NCBI RefSeq assembly: GCF_963678635.1
Contig: NC_087068.1
Coordinates: 13,023,872 to 13,087,871 of the forward strand
DNA from: Symsagittifera roscoffensis
Lineage: Eukaryota; Xenacoelomorpha; Acoela; Convolutidae
Length of the DNA: 64,000 bases
Direction: 5' to 3'
Shown: in pieces, positions 1 through 11,886 of the stretch
Layout of the letters: every line of letters starts with the position of its first letter
Position numbering within the stretch: position 1 is the stretch's first letter
The notes under the pieces: model-generated
Told to the model about the DNA's origin: nothing
Databases searched by the model: none
What the model saw: the letters and a program-made list of their open reading frames with translations, nothing else
Translations under genes and position numbers: made by a program

Positions 1-2
1 TC

Positions 3-1041
3 TTTTATAAGAATAAAGTACATTTCGTTGACACACTTTCAAGACGAACCTATTTCTGGGATACCGCAGTCCCATGTGGATCAAAAAATAGCCACAATGT
101 AGTTCAACTGAACCCTGATGAAGATAAATATTACCTTCTTACCCCATATTCCACATTAATGCAATCACTCAAAAAATTTTCACCTGAAAGCATAAGAGCT
201 ATTGCTCGAAACCCAAATATTGACCTACAATCAATTGGAATATATTCAAAATCCGATATCCAACATCACATTAGAACACAACAATTCCAAGAATTATGAA
301 CACAAATGGACACTATACAAAGACAATCAATTGACCAAAACTTACGCAAACTTGCCGAAACCGCAGGATTTGCAGATATTTATACACAAGATTATAGCGG
401 ATATTTTAAAGACATTAAAGACTATATATATCTAAACGGTGAAAAATATAGACCACAAGATATTTCACCTATAAATATTTTTAGCTTTGTTACACTAAAA
501 AATGAAATTCTCGATTTTCTAGGATGGCCCTACTACATCTTAGAAAAATTGACTATTTTATACGCAATGTTTAACTTTATAGGATTTCTTTTTCGCTTTT
601 AAAAGGAATCTATAAAACATGCGCTATACACACACAAGTAAATAGACAAGCAAGTGTAGCACGCATACTATTTGCAGGATTTTTTGGAATTTTTTCATCA
701 TCATCAAACAAAATTCTTTTAGACGCACAAATAAAAGAATACAACACAAAAATAGCAACTAGACAGAACACATACGACGAAGAACATAACAATGTAGACA
801 TAACGCCTACAGCACCACAGTTACCACCCCTACCACATAACCATCCATTATCCCTGGTCCCACGAAATTTTCGAAATTTAGCAATAACACATAATCCAAA
901 TTTTAGACCAACCATATCACAAAGTCCCATTCAACATATAATGACACATCATTCACTAGATGAAATTACATATGAACAAATTATTGAACAACCCCATACC
1001 ACCGCTTTTCAGTCTCAAAATAATAATTTTTTTAGCCCAAG
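3..1041 (+). pseudogene. Envelope-like membrane protein remnant of a virus-like element (fossil)
   Basis: The plus strand carries the 3' part of a protein-coding region that enters from outside the window. It ends in a hydrophobic stretch near 520-600 that could be a transmembrane anchor, followed by a Pro-rich tail-like region. The strand is A/C-rich and very poor in G, a composition shared with the downstream open frame, so both probably belong to one element. The order ectodomain, membrane anchor, tail resembles envelope proteins of nematode LTR elements, but I recognise no diagnostic motif. It is broken (about two interruptions). Family assignment is inference; it could also be an unrelated membrane protein. 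Confidence 0.35.
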
Positions 1042-2847
1042 ATGAGCCGACAACTTGGATCCCTACACCGCTCAAATTCCCACCCAACCAACCTCAACAC
1101 TCCAATTACAATAATCCCACTTTTTGCTTTCCCGCCACCCGATTTCCCAACCAATAATGTAACATCAGGCATGAATTCAGACACTAATTCACAAATATCA
1201 GTTTTATACTCCATTTCACAACTTAATAACCCAAATATTGAAACCCCTGATGAATTTGCAGACTCTGAACCATCTCCATCCAATAATTTTCAAGCCAACT
1301 CCTCAGTTTTTTCAAAACCCCCTTTTCAACCAATCCCACCAAATAACCCACTTCCATCCATTTCTACACCCTCTTATGCTTCACAAGTCACCCCAACCTA
1401 CTCTTCATTTCATTCAGACCGATCATCCAATTCTCCAGATACTCCCCAAATCTCCCAGGAACTAGATAATTTTATCACCCTACAACAACAACCCTTCCAC
1501 CTTGAAAACCCCACTATAAATCAGATTTCATCCACAATAGAATCATCAAACCCACCTACCCCTACACCCTCTTCAGCTTATACCGCATCATTAGCACCAT
1601 CATCCACATCCACCGAATCATCAAATAGCACTAATAGAGCTTATCGCACTTTCAAAAGAAAATTCCCGAACCATCCATTTCCAACAAAACCAGGAACAGC
1701 CCGTGAATATATTAATCATCCAAACACGAAAGATTTTTTAGCAATCACCCTACCTTCATTTCCACAATATACTTTGAACACTCCTAACAACACTAACGAC
1801 ACACGTAGTTTTGTAGATGAACAAGTTTTAATGCCTACACTTCATTGGACATCATATTATCATTTTACTAACCCCCTTTGCCTAACTTTATCTAATACTC
1901 ACATCGATATAGAAAGAAATCAAGATATGCTATATCGACTCACCACATCACTAACACATAGACAATTTACTTATATAGGATATAAAAAGTCACTAAAAAC
2001 ACACACTGCACCCCGAGCTAACGAATACACGCTAGAATATTACGATCACAACATCATCCGAGCTAACCAAGACCAATTTTTAGATGATGACCGTTTCGCT
2101 AACCCACAAATCACAGAAAAATTCTTCATCAAAACACCATATGTATTTACACTCAATATATTTGATCGCAAATTCGATCACATCATTTCTGAAGCACTAA
2201 CCGACACACAAGCTTACGAAAGTTTTAAAGAAAAATTTCAATTATTTTCACTAACCTTTCATTTCCTTGCACCACACGAACGAGATTTGCACTGCTCACA
2301 CGACATTATGTTACGCACTCAACAAACCCACACATATACATATTATCGCTTCATACAAAATCACTTTGATCTACACACTCCATCAAGACAACCACACCAC
2401 CGTTTTCAATTTATTAACTCTAAATACACTTCACCATTTTTTCTTAACTTCACATATTGCATCAAAGATACTAACCTTCACGGTATTCTTCGCAATTATG
2501 ATCCCATAACCCAAATGTATATATTTTTTCCCATCACAAAGACCTTCAACGCAGAAGAATCCAGACCCTTCCTTATCCCACATGAATTTGTTCAACCTAT
2601 AGAAATCCCAATATTAGAATTCATCCACAACACTAAATACAATCACAAATCATATAATCTCATCCAAAACACACCTTATGATTTTGCAGTTGGCACTGAA
2701 GAACTAAAAACCATTAAAGCACTCCAATTGCTTTGGCCACTGCTTCAAACTAAAAACATCATTCGCATACTAGCAAAATTACTAACTAACTCCGACATAA
2801 TACACGACATCTTCCCCCACGGTTTTTCCCCGACGACTAACAGGTAA
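1042..2847 (+). CDS. 601-codon open frame of unknown family, in an A/C-rich virus-like or mobile element
   Basis: This is a long open frame of 601 residues. Residues ~1-205 are low-complexity and rich in Pro, Ser, Thr and Asn. Residues ~205-600 look folded, with many aromatic and His residues and a basic start (FKRKFPNHPF). No catalytic motif, signal peptide or membrane segment is evident, and I do not recognise the family. The stop codon lies inside a perfect splice donor (CAG/GTAAGTA at 2,844-2,853), and a TTTTTAG acceptor follows about 90 bp later, so the frame may be one exon of a spliced gene. It directly follows the envelope-like remnant and shares its G-poor composition, which suggests an accessory or structural gene of the same element. 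A partial second copy lies 8.23 kb downstream. The start is the first ATG of the frame; the true start is uncertain. Confidence 0.5.
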   Translation: MSRQLGSLHRSNSHPTNLNTPITIIPLFAFPPPDFPTNNVTSGMNSDTNSQISVLYSISQLNNPNIETPDEFADSEPSPSNNFQANSSVFSKPPFQPIPPNNPLPSISTPSYASQVTPTYSSFHSDRSSNSPDTPQISQELDNFITLQQQPFHLENPTINQISSTIESSNPPTPTPSSAYTASLAPSSTSTESSNSTNRAYRTFKRKFPNHPFPTKPGTAREYINHPNTKDFLAITLPSFPQYTLNTPNNTNDTRSFVDEQVLMPTLHWTSYYHFTNPLCLTLSNTHIDIERNQDMLYRLTTSLTHRQFTYIGYKKSLKTHTAPRANEYTLEYYDHNIIRANQDQFLDDDRFANPQITEKFFIKTPYVFTLNIFDRKFDHIISEALTDTQAYESFKEKFQLFSLTFHFLAPHERDLHCSHDIMLRTQQTHTYTYYRFIQNHFDLHTPSRQPHHRFQFINSKYTSPFFLNFTYCIKDTNLHGILRNYDPITQMYIFFPITKTFNAEESRPFLIPHEFVQPIEIPILEFIHNTKYNHKSYNLIQNTPYDFAVGTEELKTIKALQLLWPLLQTKNIIRILAKLLTNSDIIHDIFPHGFSPTTNR

Positions 2848-4550
2848 GTATAATTTATACATATTCTTAACTAATACATTCAAAAAAAAAAAAAAAAAAA
2901 ACTAACCATTCTTTATCCATGTCTCATTTTGATTTTTAGTCTTCATCTCACGGTCATCTGCAAAATACACAAAAGAAAAATAAAAAATAGAAAATTTCTT
3001 CAAATTGTTCCAAACTCTAATAATCTTTTGCACCAGCTAAATTATAAAATTCATACCAATGTCGTAAATTAATTTATATATTATTTCCCTAAAAGCAGTA
3101 ATTCTAATAATGATGAAAATTTGTAACTTAATTTTTCCCCAAAACTAGCAGTAAAATTGAAATTCTATGTAGTAAATTGATAAGACGAAAATGCAGTACT
3201 AACCTTTTGATTTTTCCATTCACTCGCACAAGAATTCTATCCAAACTCGCACAGCTCGCCCACGAAGAATTGTTTAAATAATGAATTTCAGTTTCAAGTT
3301 TTCACACTCAACAACTCTAACACACGATAACAAGTTTCAAACTTTCCTTTAACCCGGTTGGAAAGGAATTATATACTAAACAAAACTAACCAATGCAGCA
3401 TACTAAACACCACAACACATAGAATAACAGCATGACTAAGAAAAGGAAACCAACGGTACCCAAACCGGATTAACCCAGTTCAAAACTGGATAATTTATTC
3501 TTTTGAAGACTATTATAAAGTCTAAGAAAGAAATAATAAAACACAAAAAAGTCGAAAGACAAACCCATACCAAAAACAATTTGATTTTTGAAAAAAGGAC
3601 ACAACCAACGAAACATAAGAAAAACCACAATAAACCCAACATAAAAAGTTATCACATAACAGGACCTCTCACAGAAACCGCACGAAATCATACTCCCACT
3701 CCTGGCCTAACCCACCAGAAAAGACGTCCTGAGCATGCTCTATAGCCGGCCTAACCCACCGCGCTACATCCACGCTTTGTGACCACACTTCTATTTTTAA
3801 TAAGAGGTACTCAAGGGTGAGTAACTCTTCAAAATAACCGAACTAAAACAAAAGCTTTTGTGAAAACAACTAACCAAAATCATAATTAAAACACTAAACT
3901 AATAAAAATTTTATAAAATGTAAATTATACCTTGCAGTATATAGATCAGCATACAACACCAAAAACGAACATCCAAAGACAAAATGACCCCACTACACTC
4001 GAAAAAGAATGGCCAACCACAATCAATCTGCCGCCCACAATCACAACTCAAAGGATTTAGAGTACGACTTGACTTCGCAGAAAAGGACTTCATTGAACTA
4101 GAACAATGACCACCTCGATGTTCAAGTATACGTACAGATCCGAGTAACCAGACATCTCCTCCACGCACAATCTCCGCGCCATTCCCAGACAAGGTCAACC
4201 CAAAAGAAGTTCTCTACATGGAACAGAAAAACCTGTCATAGCCAACCATTCTGAAATCAGATTTGAGTTTGTTGCGAAAACCCAGTCGTTGTCATGAGAA
4301 GACACAGCGATTGAACCTGGAACTTCTCTAACAAGAGAACCCAGAAGAAATATGATGTTCGCCAAATACCAACGTCCATCATCCATCCTTTGAATTGCAG
4401 AAAGACTATTCTAAAAAACTCTGTAAAACCCGGATGGGTGGAACCTGATCTAAAACTACATTTTATGATTGGATAAATTAGATATTTTACCACTGTAAAG
4501 TATTTAATATTAACCAATCATGATCCATCTAAATAACAACCCACTTATTT
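2848..4550. other. G-poor non-coding stretch downstream of the 601-codon frame
   Basis: This stretch is A/C-rich on the plus strand like the preceding gene and probably belongs to the same element. It holds the possible splice acceptor near 2,939 and the tRNA-like SINE candidate at about 3,660-3,785. Open frames on the minus strand here are short, lack recognisable motifs and look like composition artefacts. No gene is supported. Confidence 0.5.
3660..3785 (-). repeat. Candidate tRNA-derived SINE fragment (copy 1)
   Basis: Read on the minus strand, this segment has a TAGCGCGGTGGG block (complement of 3,755-3,766) matching the Pol III A box with one mismatch. About 60-75 bases further on is a weaker B-box-like block (complement of 3,680-3,698). 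The phrase GGTGGGTTAGGCC occurs twice, 44 bp apart, suggesting an internal duplication. tRNA-like promoter blocks with this spacing are typical of SINE heads. I cannot fold a full tRNA cloverleaf, so this is not called a functional tRNA gene. Confidence 0.4.
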
Positions 4551-4554
4551 GTAA

Positions 4555-4582
4555 GTGCTGAAATTACTTGTAATTTCAGCAC
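4555..4582. repeat. Perfect 12-bp inverted repeat with 4-nt loop (copy 1)
   Basis: GTGCTGAAATTA at 4,555-4,566 and its exact reverse complement at 4,571-4,582 are separated by CTTG. The following ~250 bp contains a CAATAAA block and a TG...CA layout. That could be an LTR or element end of the G-poor element upstream, but no partner repeat is in the window to prove it. Confidence 0.6.
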
Positions 4583-4974
4583 CAGAGAGATTTGAATTTA
4601 ACTTAGAATTTAGTTGCCTCTCCTAAGGAACTTCAGCAGCCGCAATAAACCAGTATACCCTAGATCTATTGAGCCTAGCAGAGACTAGTTAAACAACCTG
4701 AGACTAGATAGTATAAGAGTAAGATTAGGATCGGTATTAGACTAAGAAGTTGCACGAATCTATCCGGCCGAAAATAAGATAGCGTGACGAGCAGACGGTG
4801 TACCCTATCCGAAATTACTCTATGAGTTAACCACATCGGTCCTAACTCATACGGGACTGTTTTGTATATGCACCTTTATATGGCGTGTGGGGGGATGATT
4901 TTCACAAAAATCTCAATTTTTTCTTAAATTCATTTCATCTTTATTAAATTTTTTTTCATATAATTACTGCTTCA

Positions 4975-5545
4975 TTGATCTTAAAAGGCAGTCGGAACAT
5001 TCAAGGTTTCGCCTTGATACGAGCAGTCTTGTTGTAATCAGGTTATGTAATTATTGTTCCAATTATTTTCGAAGAAATTGATATAATATGTATGCTAGGG
5101 GTGGTTTTTTCTCCAGACAAATTTCAACTTTTTAGTTAGCAGTTTTTGACGGAATTTTTAAAAAATCATTTGAAAAGTATTGTTACCTTGAGCTCAAGTT
5201 TAAAGAGATAATCCACCTGAGACCATTTTTTTGCGAAATTTTCGTGCTAAACAACTGTAAGTAGAGATTTAATCCCTATTAGAAATCGTTCCAAATTCAA
5301 GTAAGGCGAAAAGTTTGTTCTACTTATTACTTCGCTATAAGCGAAATATCATTTAGTACTTAAAATAGTTCGTAAGAGGTGATTTTAAATAAAAAACCTA
5401 ATGGAAAAATCGATTTTTTTTCCTTTTTTTTGAAAAGTGCCACCCATTTTATAAAATTGAACACTACTCTACCTTAAAATGCAGTCGGAACATTCAGGGC
5501 TCGCCCTGATACGAGCAGTCTTGCTGAGTTATGCTCTGGTTATAA
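4975..5545. repeat. Hairpin-bearing ~500 bp repeat, two boundary motifs (copy 1)
   Basis: Near-identical ~55 bp blocks with the core GCAGTCGGAACATTCA lie at about 4,979 and 5,472, 494 bp apart. Each carries a short hairpin; in the second the arms are TCAGGGC (5,494-5,500) and GCCCTGA (5,503-5,509). The sequence between them matches, in reverse orientation, the units at 50,750-51,840. The family is therefore dispersed and also forms tandem arrays. No transposase or clear terminal repeats were seen, so it is a satellite-like or non-autonomous element of unknown class. Confidence 0.7.
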
Positions 5546-5572
5546 TTGCTACATAACTATTTTTATTTACAG

Positions 5573-5775
5573 GAATCCTTCAATGTGCTGTGTTTCTCGG
5601 AACCCTGATTTGTGCTTCAATTTACATGGAAAAGTTTGACCCCGATAATGATCACGCAGGATGGGGAAAGTATCTGACATGGGTCACTTGGTTTCTCACT
5701 TTTGCCCCAATTGGGCTAAACGGAGCCATGACTTACAGGCTCATAACAGGGCAATTCTCATCAATCAGAGACTGA
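5573..5775 (+). CDS. Terminal exon of a multi-pass membrane protein gene (copy 1)
   Basis: A TTTTATTTACAG acceptor ends at 5,572. The exon reads on for 67 residues to a TGA at 5,773-5,775 and enters with one base of a split codon. It encodes two hydrophobic helices (around CAVFLGTLICASIY and LTWVTWFLTFAPIGL) separated by an acidic loop (EKFDPDNDHAGWGKY) and a short polar tail ending SSIRD. This is the pattern of the last part of a small three- or four-helix membrane protein; MARVEL- or claudin-like families are possible but not demonstrated. An AATAAA lies at 5,925-5,930, about 150 bp after the stop, a plausible polyadenylation signal. The earlier exons are not visible upstream in this window. 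They may lie before position 1, with the element and repeats sitting in an intron. Confidence 0.6.
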
Positions 5776-6479
5776 GCAAAACTAATTTAATCATTTCTTA
5801 AATGTTATTATAAACACGCTTGCTTTTTATGCGATAAAATTTTGATCTGCAGTTAGAAGTAGTTAAAATATTCAAATTGATTTGCTCGACCTAACGTGAT
5901 GTAATACATCAAGGCAGCAGATGAAATAAAAGATAGACGCCAAGGGTACTTATTCAGAACAACTCATTCGGTCGATCAGCAGCTATCTTTTTAAAACGTA
6001 ATCTTTTTGGCTCGCATAAGCGATAAATAAACTTCAAAGGGAAACGGGCACAAAAAGAAACGCGCGGGGAAAGGCGTGCGAGTTTTTTTTTCAATTTTTT
6101 GCGAAAATTCATAAAATATCTCTTTTAATTAGTAACATTTATTTTTTGGCTACAACTTGCAAAAGTTGACTTGAAAATACTTGCGTTTCATTAAGGTTGG
6201 AAAGCCATTTTGGTCAGTGTCCATTTCTTTGCTATATCATAGAGCTATCGCTGCGTCATTAGAAAGAAACACTGCTGCTAGTCTCGCAGATTCAAAAAAA
6301 CGATGTCTGAATTTAAAAAGCATCTATTTTTTGACTTGTGCTGAAACCTGCCAAATATTTCGAAGAAACGATCAAAGTGTGATTGGCACGTTTTTGTTTC
6401 TTCAAACTAACTTTACCGATCAACGGTACAATCCCCCCCTAAGCAGGGCCTAGAAAAATACTGGGGGATAACAAGTCAA
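5776..6479. other. 3' flank of the terminal exon; no further gene seen
   Basis: This holds the probable 3' UTR of the exon before it, with AATAAA at 5,925. Beyond that is AT-rich sequence in which I see no supported coding region. A CCCCCC-TAAGCAGGGCCTAG block at about 6,430-6,455 could be near the end of the adjacent hAT element. Confidence 0.4.
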
Positions 6480-8060
6480 TTAACTGAAAGTTTTGTCAAT
6501 TAATTGGATTGACAATCCTGGTTATGTCAATTAAACAATTAATTGCAATAAAATTTCGTTCATGGCTTTTGCTACATCAGTCTTTGACCAAAATTGTTGG
6601 TTGATGTTCAGAAAAAGCTGCATTTCGAGGTGCGTTGGAAGCAGACCTTGTCTCAGGTCATTGAATGCAGATCCGGCTTTGCTAGAAAATCGTTCTGCCA
6701 TGTTGGAAGTTCGTCGTAAGTATCGGACGATTTGATAGACACTACTGGGTAAATTTTTTGTACGCTTTTTCTTTTTGAGAATACTCGAGGCAAAGTCGTC
6801 TTCAGGTTTTTTGTTTACTGTATCAATTGATTAAACTCATTCTTTTTTCAGCGGTTCAGCTGCCTCGCACTCTTTTTCAAAATTCGATGAGTGTTTTATT
6901 TCAGAGTCTCTTGATATGTTACAAAGAGAGATACTTTGACTTGTTTGGGTATTGCTCCATGATTGCATCAAAGAGGCATGGGGCATCGTTCATATCAAAA
7001 TCAACTTTATGGCGAGAAACCGTGGCTGACCCACTTCTTCATTTCTTGAAACAAAGCTTCGATTTAATTGTTTCCTTTTGCTTATGGAATGAGCTCCAAC
7101 AAATCTTTGACTTTGTCAAATTTGGATATATGCTCTTCCAGGGTCATATATGTTTCGATCTTTTTGAAGTCACTGCTCCACCTTGCAGTGTTTCGCGTGA
7201 TTGACCGTTTCTATGTAAGTTGACGTAGTTCTGCAGACAATTTAAACTTTTTGCGTTAACACATAAGTGTGTTCACTTTTGATAGAAGTTGTTCATGCTC
7301 TTTCGTGGCAACTTTAACGGCCAAGTTAAACCTGTGTGAATGACAGCCAATGAATGGAGTGTTTAACAGATTTGCCAGTACTCTTTTAGTCTCACAGTTG
7401 TCTCCGATAAGTGCTGTGACATGGTTCATGGACTTGTCGTACACTGTCTCAACTACGCAAACGATAAAATCATAGTGTGCTTTTGTTGTCAGTTGAGTTT
7501 CTATAATAAAAAGAGGAGAAGCCAGTAACAGCTTCGTGTAACCAACTCCGTTAGCGTCTGGAAATGTTGTATCTGAAAGTTTTGTTAGTGTCTCGAAAAC
7601 GAGGGCAAAATTTTCAGGCAAGTGAATGGCTTTTTTTTCTGCTTAACGATTTTGGTAAGGCCATCCATGTATTTCATAACCGTTTTTGGTGATATGTTTC
7701 AGATTAGACTACTTGCGACTCAGAAGATCTTCAACAAAATTGAAATGTTTTATACCCAACACGAGCCACTCGATCCACCCAAAAGTGTTTTCACCAGGCC
7801 CGGAAACTCTCAACCTTCCACATTTTGTGGATCCAGTAAATGTCGTAATCGCGCTCTGTTGTGCACTCGGTGTGCCTTCCCATTCCGGGCGATGAGAGCT
7901 GATACGAGAAAAAAAAAGTTACACCAGCCTGATTACTTTTTCTGATGCAAAGGTTTGAGGCAAACACACTTTCACTCGCCTGAGTTTCAGTGAAATATCG
8001 CATCCAAATTTCTTTCTGGCTGACTAAGTTGGAATGTAATACGAGTTGATATGTAATACA
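6480..8060 (-). pseudogene. hAT-family transposase remnant (copy 1)
   Basis: Minus-strand translation gives hAT transposase blocks in the correct order, but in several frames. A weak BED-finger-like start lies near 8,040-7,930. A longer clean piece at 7,621-7,256 contains LIGDNCETKRVLANLL and GCHSHRFNLAV. RNTARWSSDFKKIET lies near 7,200-7,160. A C-terminal dimerisation segment near 6,720-6,540 contains AERFSSKAGSAFNDLRQGLL. These are conserved landmarks of hAT transposases (RNase H-like core, then C-terminal dimerisation helix). Several frameshifts and stops separate the blocks, so the gene is dead. Short TTAATTG-rich stretches flank it, but I could not define terminal repeats or an 8 bp target duplication. 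Confidence 0.8.
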
Positions 8061-9605
8061 AGAAATAAAACTAATGAACAAATTAAACAGCAGCTCACTT
8101 GATCTGAATAGCAAACAGTGAAAGCAATTTTGTGGAAACTGGTACATGATTTCTATTTAATGTTGTATAGCGTGCCACCCAAATATAGAAGGCCCAATTA
8201 ATTGCACTAACTGAAAGAAAACTATTAAAAATTATGCGTCTCCGATTAATTGCAATTACTTGGTTACCAAATAAATTTTAGTAAAACTTACCCCTAAGTG
8301 ACCAACCGTAGAAGTTCCCCCTAGCCACGCATTAATTTTGAAAACTATTTCGGTATAATGAATGCATTTTGAACAAACACGCACATAAAATTGATTGTCA
8401 TAAATTTTAATGGGCTTGCATTTGAATGATGTTAATAATCTAAGCTAACGTATTTTGATCAACTTACTCTAAACAAACTGTTAATTTTATAAATCTATCG
8501 TATACTCAAAATTATTTCCTGAAAAATCCATGTTTTCCCCCCTAAATCATTTTGGAGTGGAGGGGAACTGTACGCTTTATCCAACTTTACATATGGGTCA
8601 TTTAATGATAAAACATTTTGCTCTGTTAGCGCGTAAAGTGTAGAAACTATTAGTACGTTGCAAAAAGCTATAAACCCTAATTACACTTTAAATAGCGCGT
8701 GTGTATTAACTTTGCAGAAAAAACTCTACAAAAACATACAAATTTTAATTTTTTCAAGGAACTTGTTTGCAAGGCCAAACTTTGCACTGGATAGGCGCAC
8801 AATTCAGTGTGTGTAGTTCTCTGAAACCCAGAGACAAGTCATTAAACTTGTTAAATTTTGTCGGAACGATTAAAGAAAAAGAAAGGGCAAAGAAAAACTA
8901 AAGAGAGCGTCCTTGTTGCGGAATCTTCTTGAATTCAAAAAATACACAGTTTGGCCTTGTAATGTTCAAAAAACTGTACAGTCAATCGCTGATAAACTTG
9001 TTTTTGACGAAGCGTGGAGCCCTGTGTTTATAAGGTAATTTGCAAAACTTTGGAACACACAAACCTTTGGCACTTTTTGTGCACTTTTGAGCACTTTTGG
9101 CAGGTCAGTTTGAAACTGTTTAAATTGCCTGAAATAGGTAATTTGCTCTATGATTCATCTATTTTGTCTTTATACCATAGTGCTCTGACTGAAAACGAGT
9201 AGTGTTTAACGTTTTAAAACAAATCGAATCTCATTAATGAATGGGAAGTCATAGCGCTCAAACTGAAAACCGCGCTTCAATTAATCTGTTCATTGAGCTG
9301 AAACGGAGGAAAAACAATTGTTATCTACAATTGGGATCAATACCATTTTTTTTCGGTGTTTTGTGTTTTTTTTACCTTGCATAGTACCAAGTGAATAATA
9401 ACAACACTCACAACAGTGCTCGTATATTAGGGCAAAACCTTCATGACTCCGATATTCCGACTATCCCTTAAGACTGCGTGAAAAATGTTGTTTCAAAAAC
9501 TGATGAAAATTTGAAAAAAAAAAGAAATGAACGAAGCTTTTTTTATATATGCTTACCTTTTATCCCGCCAACATGCTTTTTATCATCACAGATAAAACAC
9601 CTTTT
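8061..9605. other. AT-rich stretch, nothing recognised (unit 1)
   Basis: No coding region with recognisable motifs, RNA gene or repeat was found on either strand. Short open frames, such as one near 9,014-9,202, lack any support. This stretch ends at the duplication junction. Confidence 0.5.
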
Positions 9606-9606
9606 T

Positions 9607-11079
9607 TATGCTTCACAAGTCACCCCAACCTACTCTTCATTTCATTCAGACCGATCATCCAATTCTCCAGATACTCCCCAAATCTCCCAGGAACTAGATA
9701 ATTTTATCACCCTACAACAACAACCCTTCCACCTTGAAAACCCCACTATAAATCAGATTTCATCCACAATAGAATCATCAAACCCACCTACCCCTACACC
9801 CTCTTCAGCTTATACCGCATCATTAGCACCATCATCCACATCCACCGAATCATCAAATAGCACTAATAGAGCTTATCGCACTTTCAAAAGAAAATTCCCG
9901 AACCATCCATTTCCAACAAAACCAGGAACAGCCCGTGAATATATTAATCATCCAAACACGAAAGATTTTTTAGCAATCACCCTACCTTCATTTCCACAAT
10001 ATACTTTGAACACTCCTAACAACACTAACGACACACGTACTTTTGTAGATGAACAAGTTTTAATGCCTACACTTCATTGGACATCATATTATCATTTTAC
10101 TAACCCCCTTTGCCTAACTTTATCTAATACTCACATCGATATAGAAAGAAATCAAGATATGCTATATCGACTCACCACATCACTAACACATAGACAATTT
10201 ACTTATATAGGATATAAAAAGTCACTAAAAACACACACTGCACCCCGAGCTAACGAATACACGCTAGAATATTACGATCACAACATCATCCGAGCTAACC
10301 AAGACCAATTTTTAGATGATGACCGTTTCGCTAACCCACAAATCACAGAAAAATTCTTCATCAAAACACCATATGTATTTACACTCAATATATTTGATCG
10401 CAAATTCGATCACATCATTTCTGAAGCACTAACCGACACACAAGCTTACGAAAGTTTTAAAGAAAAATTTCAATTATTTTCACTAACCTTTCATTTCCTT
10501 GCACCACACGAACGAGATTTGCACTGCTCACACGACATTATGTTACGCACTCAACAAACCCACACATATACATATTATCGCTTCATACAAAATCACTTTG
10601 ATCTACACACTCCATCAAGACAACCACACCACCGTTTTCAATTTATTAACTCTAAATACACTTCACCATTTTTTCTTAACTTCACATATTGCATCAAAGA
10701 TACTAACCTTCACGGTATTCTTCGCAATTATGATCCCATAACCCAAATGTATATTTTTTTTCCCATCACAAAGACCTTCAACGCAGAAGAATCCAGACCC
10801 TTCCTTATCCCACATGAATTTGTTCAACCTATAGAAATCCCAATATTAGAATTCATCCACAACACTAAATACAATCACAAATCATATAATCTCATCCAAA
10901 ACACACCTTATGATTTTGCAGTTGGCACTGAAGAACTAAAAACCATTAAAGCACTCCAATTGCTTTGGCCACTGCTTCAAACTAAAAACATCATTCGCAT
11001 ACTAGCAAAATTACTAACTAACTCCGACATAATACACGACATCTTCCCCCACGGTTTTTCCCCGACGACTAACAGGTAA
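9607..11079 (+). pseudogene. Partial second copy of the 601-codon unknown frame
   Basis: From 9,607 to 11,079 the sequence repeats the last ~490 codons of the frame at 1,042-2,847, almost base for base, with one evident amino-acid change (Ser to Thr near 10,040). The duplication border leaves out the Pro/Ser-rich beginning. By chance the frame stays open leftward to 9,478 across the junction, giving an unrelated N-terminus that is not evidence of a real gene start. The splice-donor-like end (CAGGTAAGTA) is kept. Confidence 0.75.
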
Positions 11080-11886
11080 GTATAATTTATACATATTCTT
11101 AACTAATACATTCAAAAAAAAAAAAAAACTAACCATTCTTTATCCATGTCTCATTTTGATTTTTAGTCTTCATCTCACGATCATCTGCAAAATACACAAA
11201 AGAAAAATAAAAAATAGAAAATTTCTTCAAATTGTTCCAAACTCTAATAATCTTTTGCACCAGCTAAATTATAAAATTCATACCAATGTCGTAAATTAAT
11301 TTATATATTATTTCCCTAAAAGCAGTAATTCTAATAATGATGAAAATTTGTAACTTAATTTTTCCCCAAAACTAGCAGTAAAATTGAAATTCTATGTAGT
11401 AAATTGATAAGACGAAAATGCAGTACTAACCTTTTGTTTTTTCCATTCACTCGCACAAGAATTCTATCCAAACTCGCACAGCTCGCCCACGAAGAATTGT
11501 TTAAATAATGAATTTCAGTTTCAAGTTTTCACACTCAACAACTCTAACACACGATAACAAGTTTCAAACTTTCCTTTAACCTGGTTGGAAAGGAATTATA
11601 TACTAAACAAAACTAACCAATGCAGCTTACTAAACACCACAACACATAGAATAACAGCATGACTAAGAAAAGGAAACCAACGGTACCCAAACCGGATTAA
11701 CCCAGTTCAAAACTGGATAATTTATTCTTTTGAAGACTATTATAAAGTCTAAGAAAGAAATAATAAAACACAAAAAAGTCGAAAGACAAACCCATACCAA
11801 AAACAATTTGATTTTTGAAAAAAGGACACAACCAACGAAACATAAGAAAAACCACAATAAACCCAACATAAAAAGTTATCACATAA

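Larger units (their letters stand above)
1374..9605. repeat. Tandem segmental duplication, unit 1 (8.23 kb)
   Basis: The sequence from 1,374 to 9,605 recurs head to tail immediately downstream. The copies keep the same order: 3' part of the 601-codon frame, G-poor spacer, SINE candidate, hairpin repeat, terminal exon, hAT remnant, AT-rich tail. Reading them side by side shows only scattered single-base differences and small length changes (a poly-A tract near 2,881, an AAT near 6,462 and similar), far below 1 percent. The left border shares only a TT with the junction, which fits non-homologous or microhomology-mediated duplication. An uncollapsed-haplotype assembly error is the main alternative. 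Confidence 0.9.

Noticed and set aside
3680-3785. Functional tRNA gene
   Set aside because: Only A- and B-box-like blocks are present; no cloverleaf or anticodon arm can be drawn.
3436-4517. Minus-strand frames of 63-95 codons downstream of the 601-codon gene
   Set aside because: Short, hydrophobic by composition (antisense of A/C-rich DNA), no motifs; duplicated only because the whole region is.
6827-7204. 125-codon plus-strand frame (and its copy at 15,059-15,436)
   Set aside because: It is the antisense shadow of hAT transposase blocks that read correctly on the minus strand.
9478-9606. N-terminus of the open frame at 9,478-11,079 as a new fused gene
   Set aside because: The extra 43 codons are chance translation across the duplication junction of non-coding AT-rich DNA.
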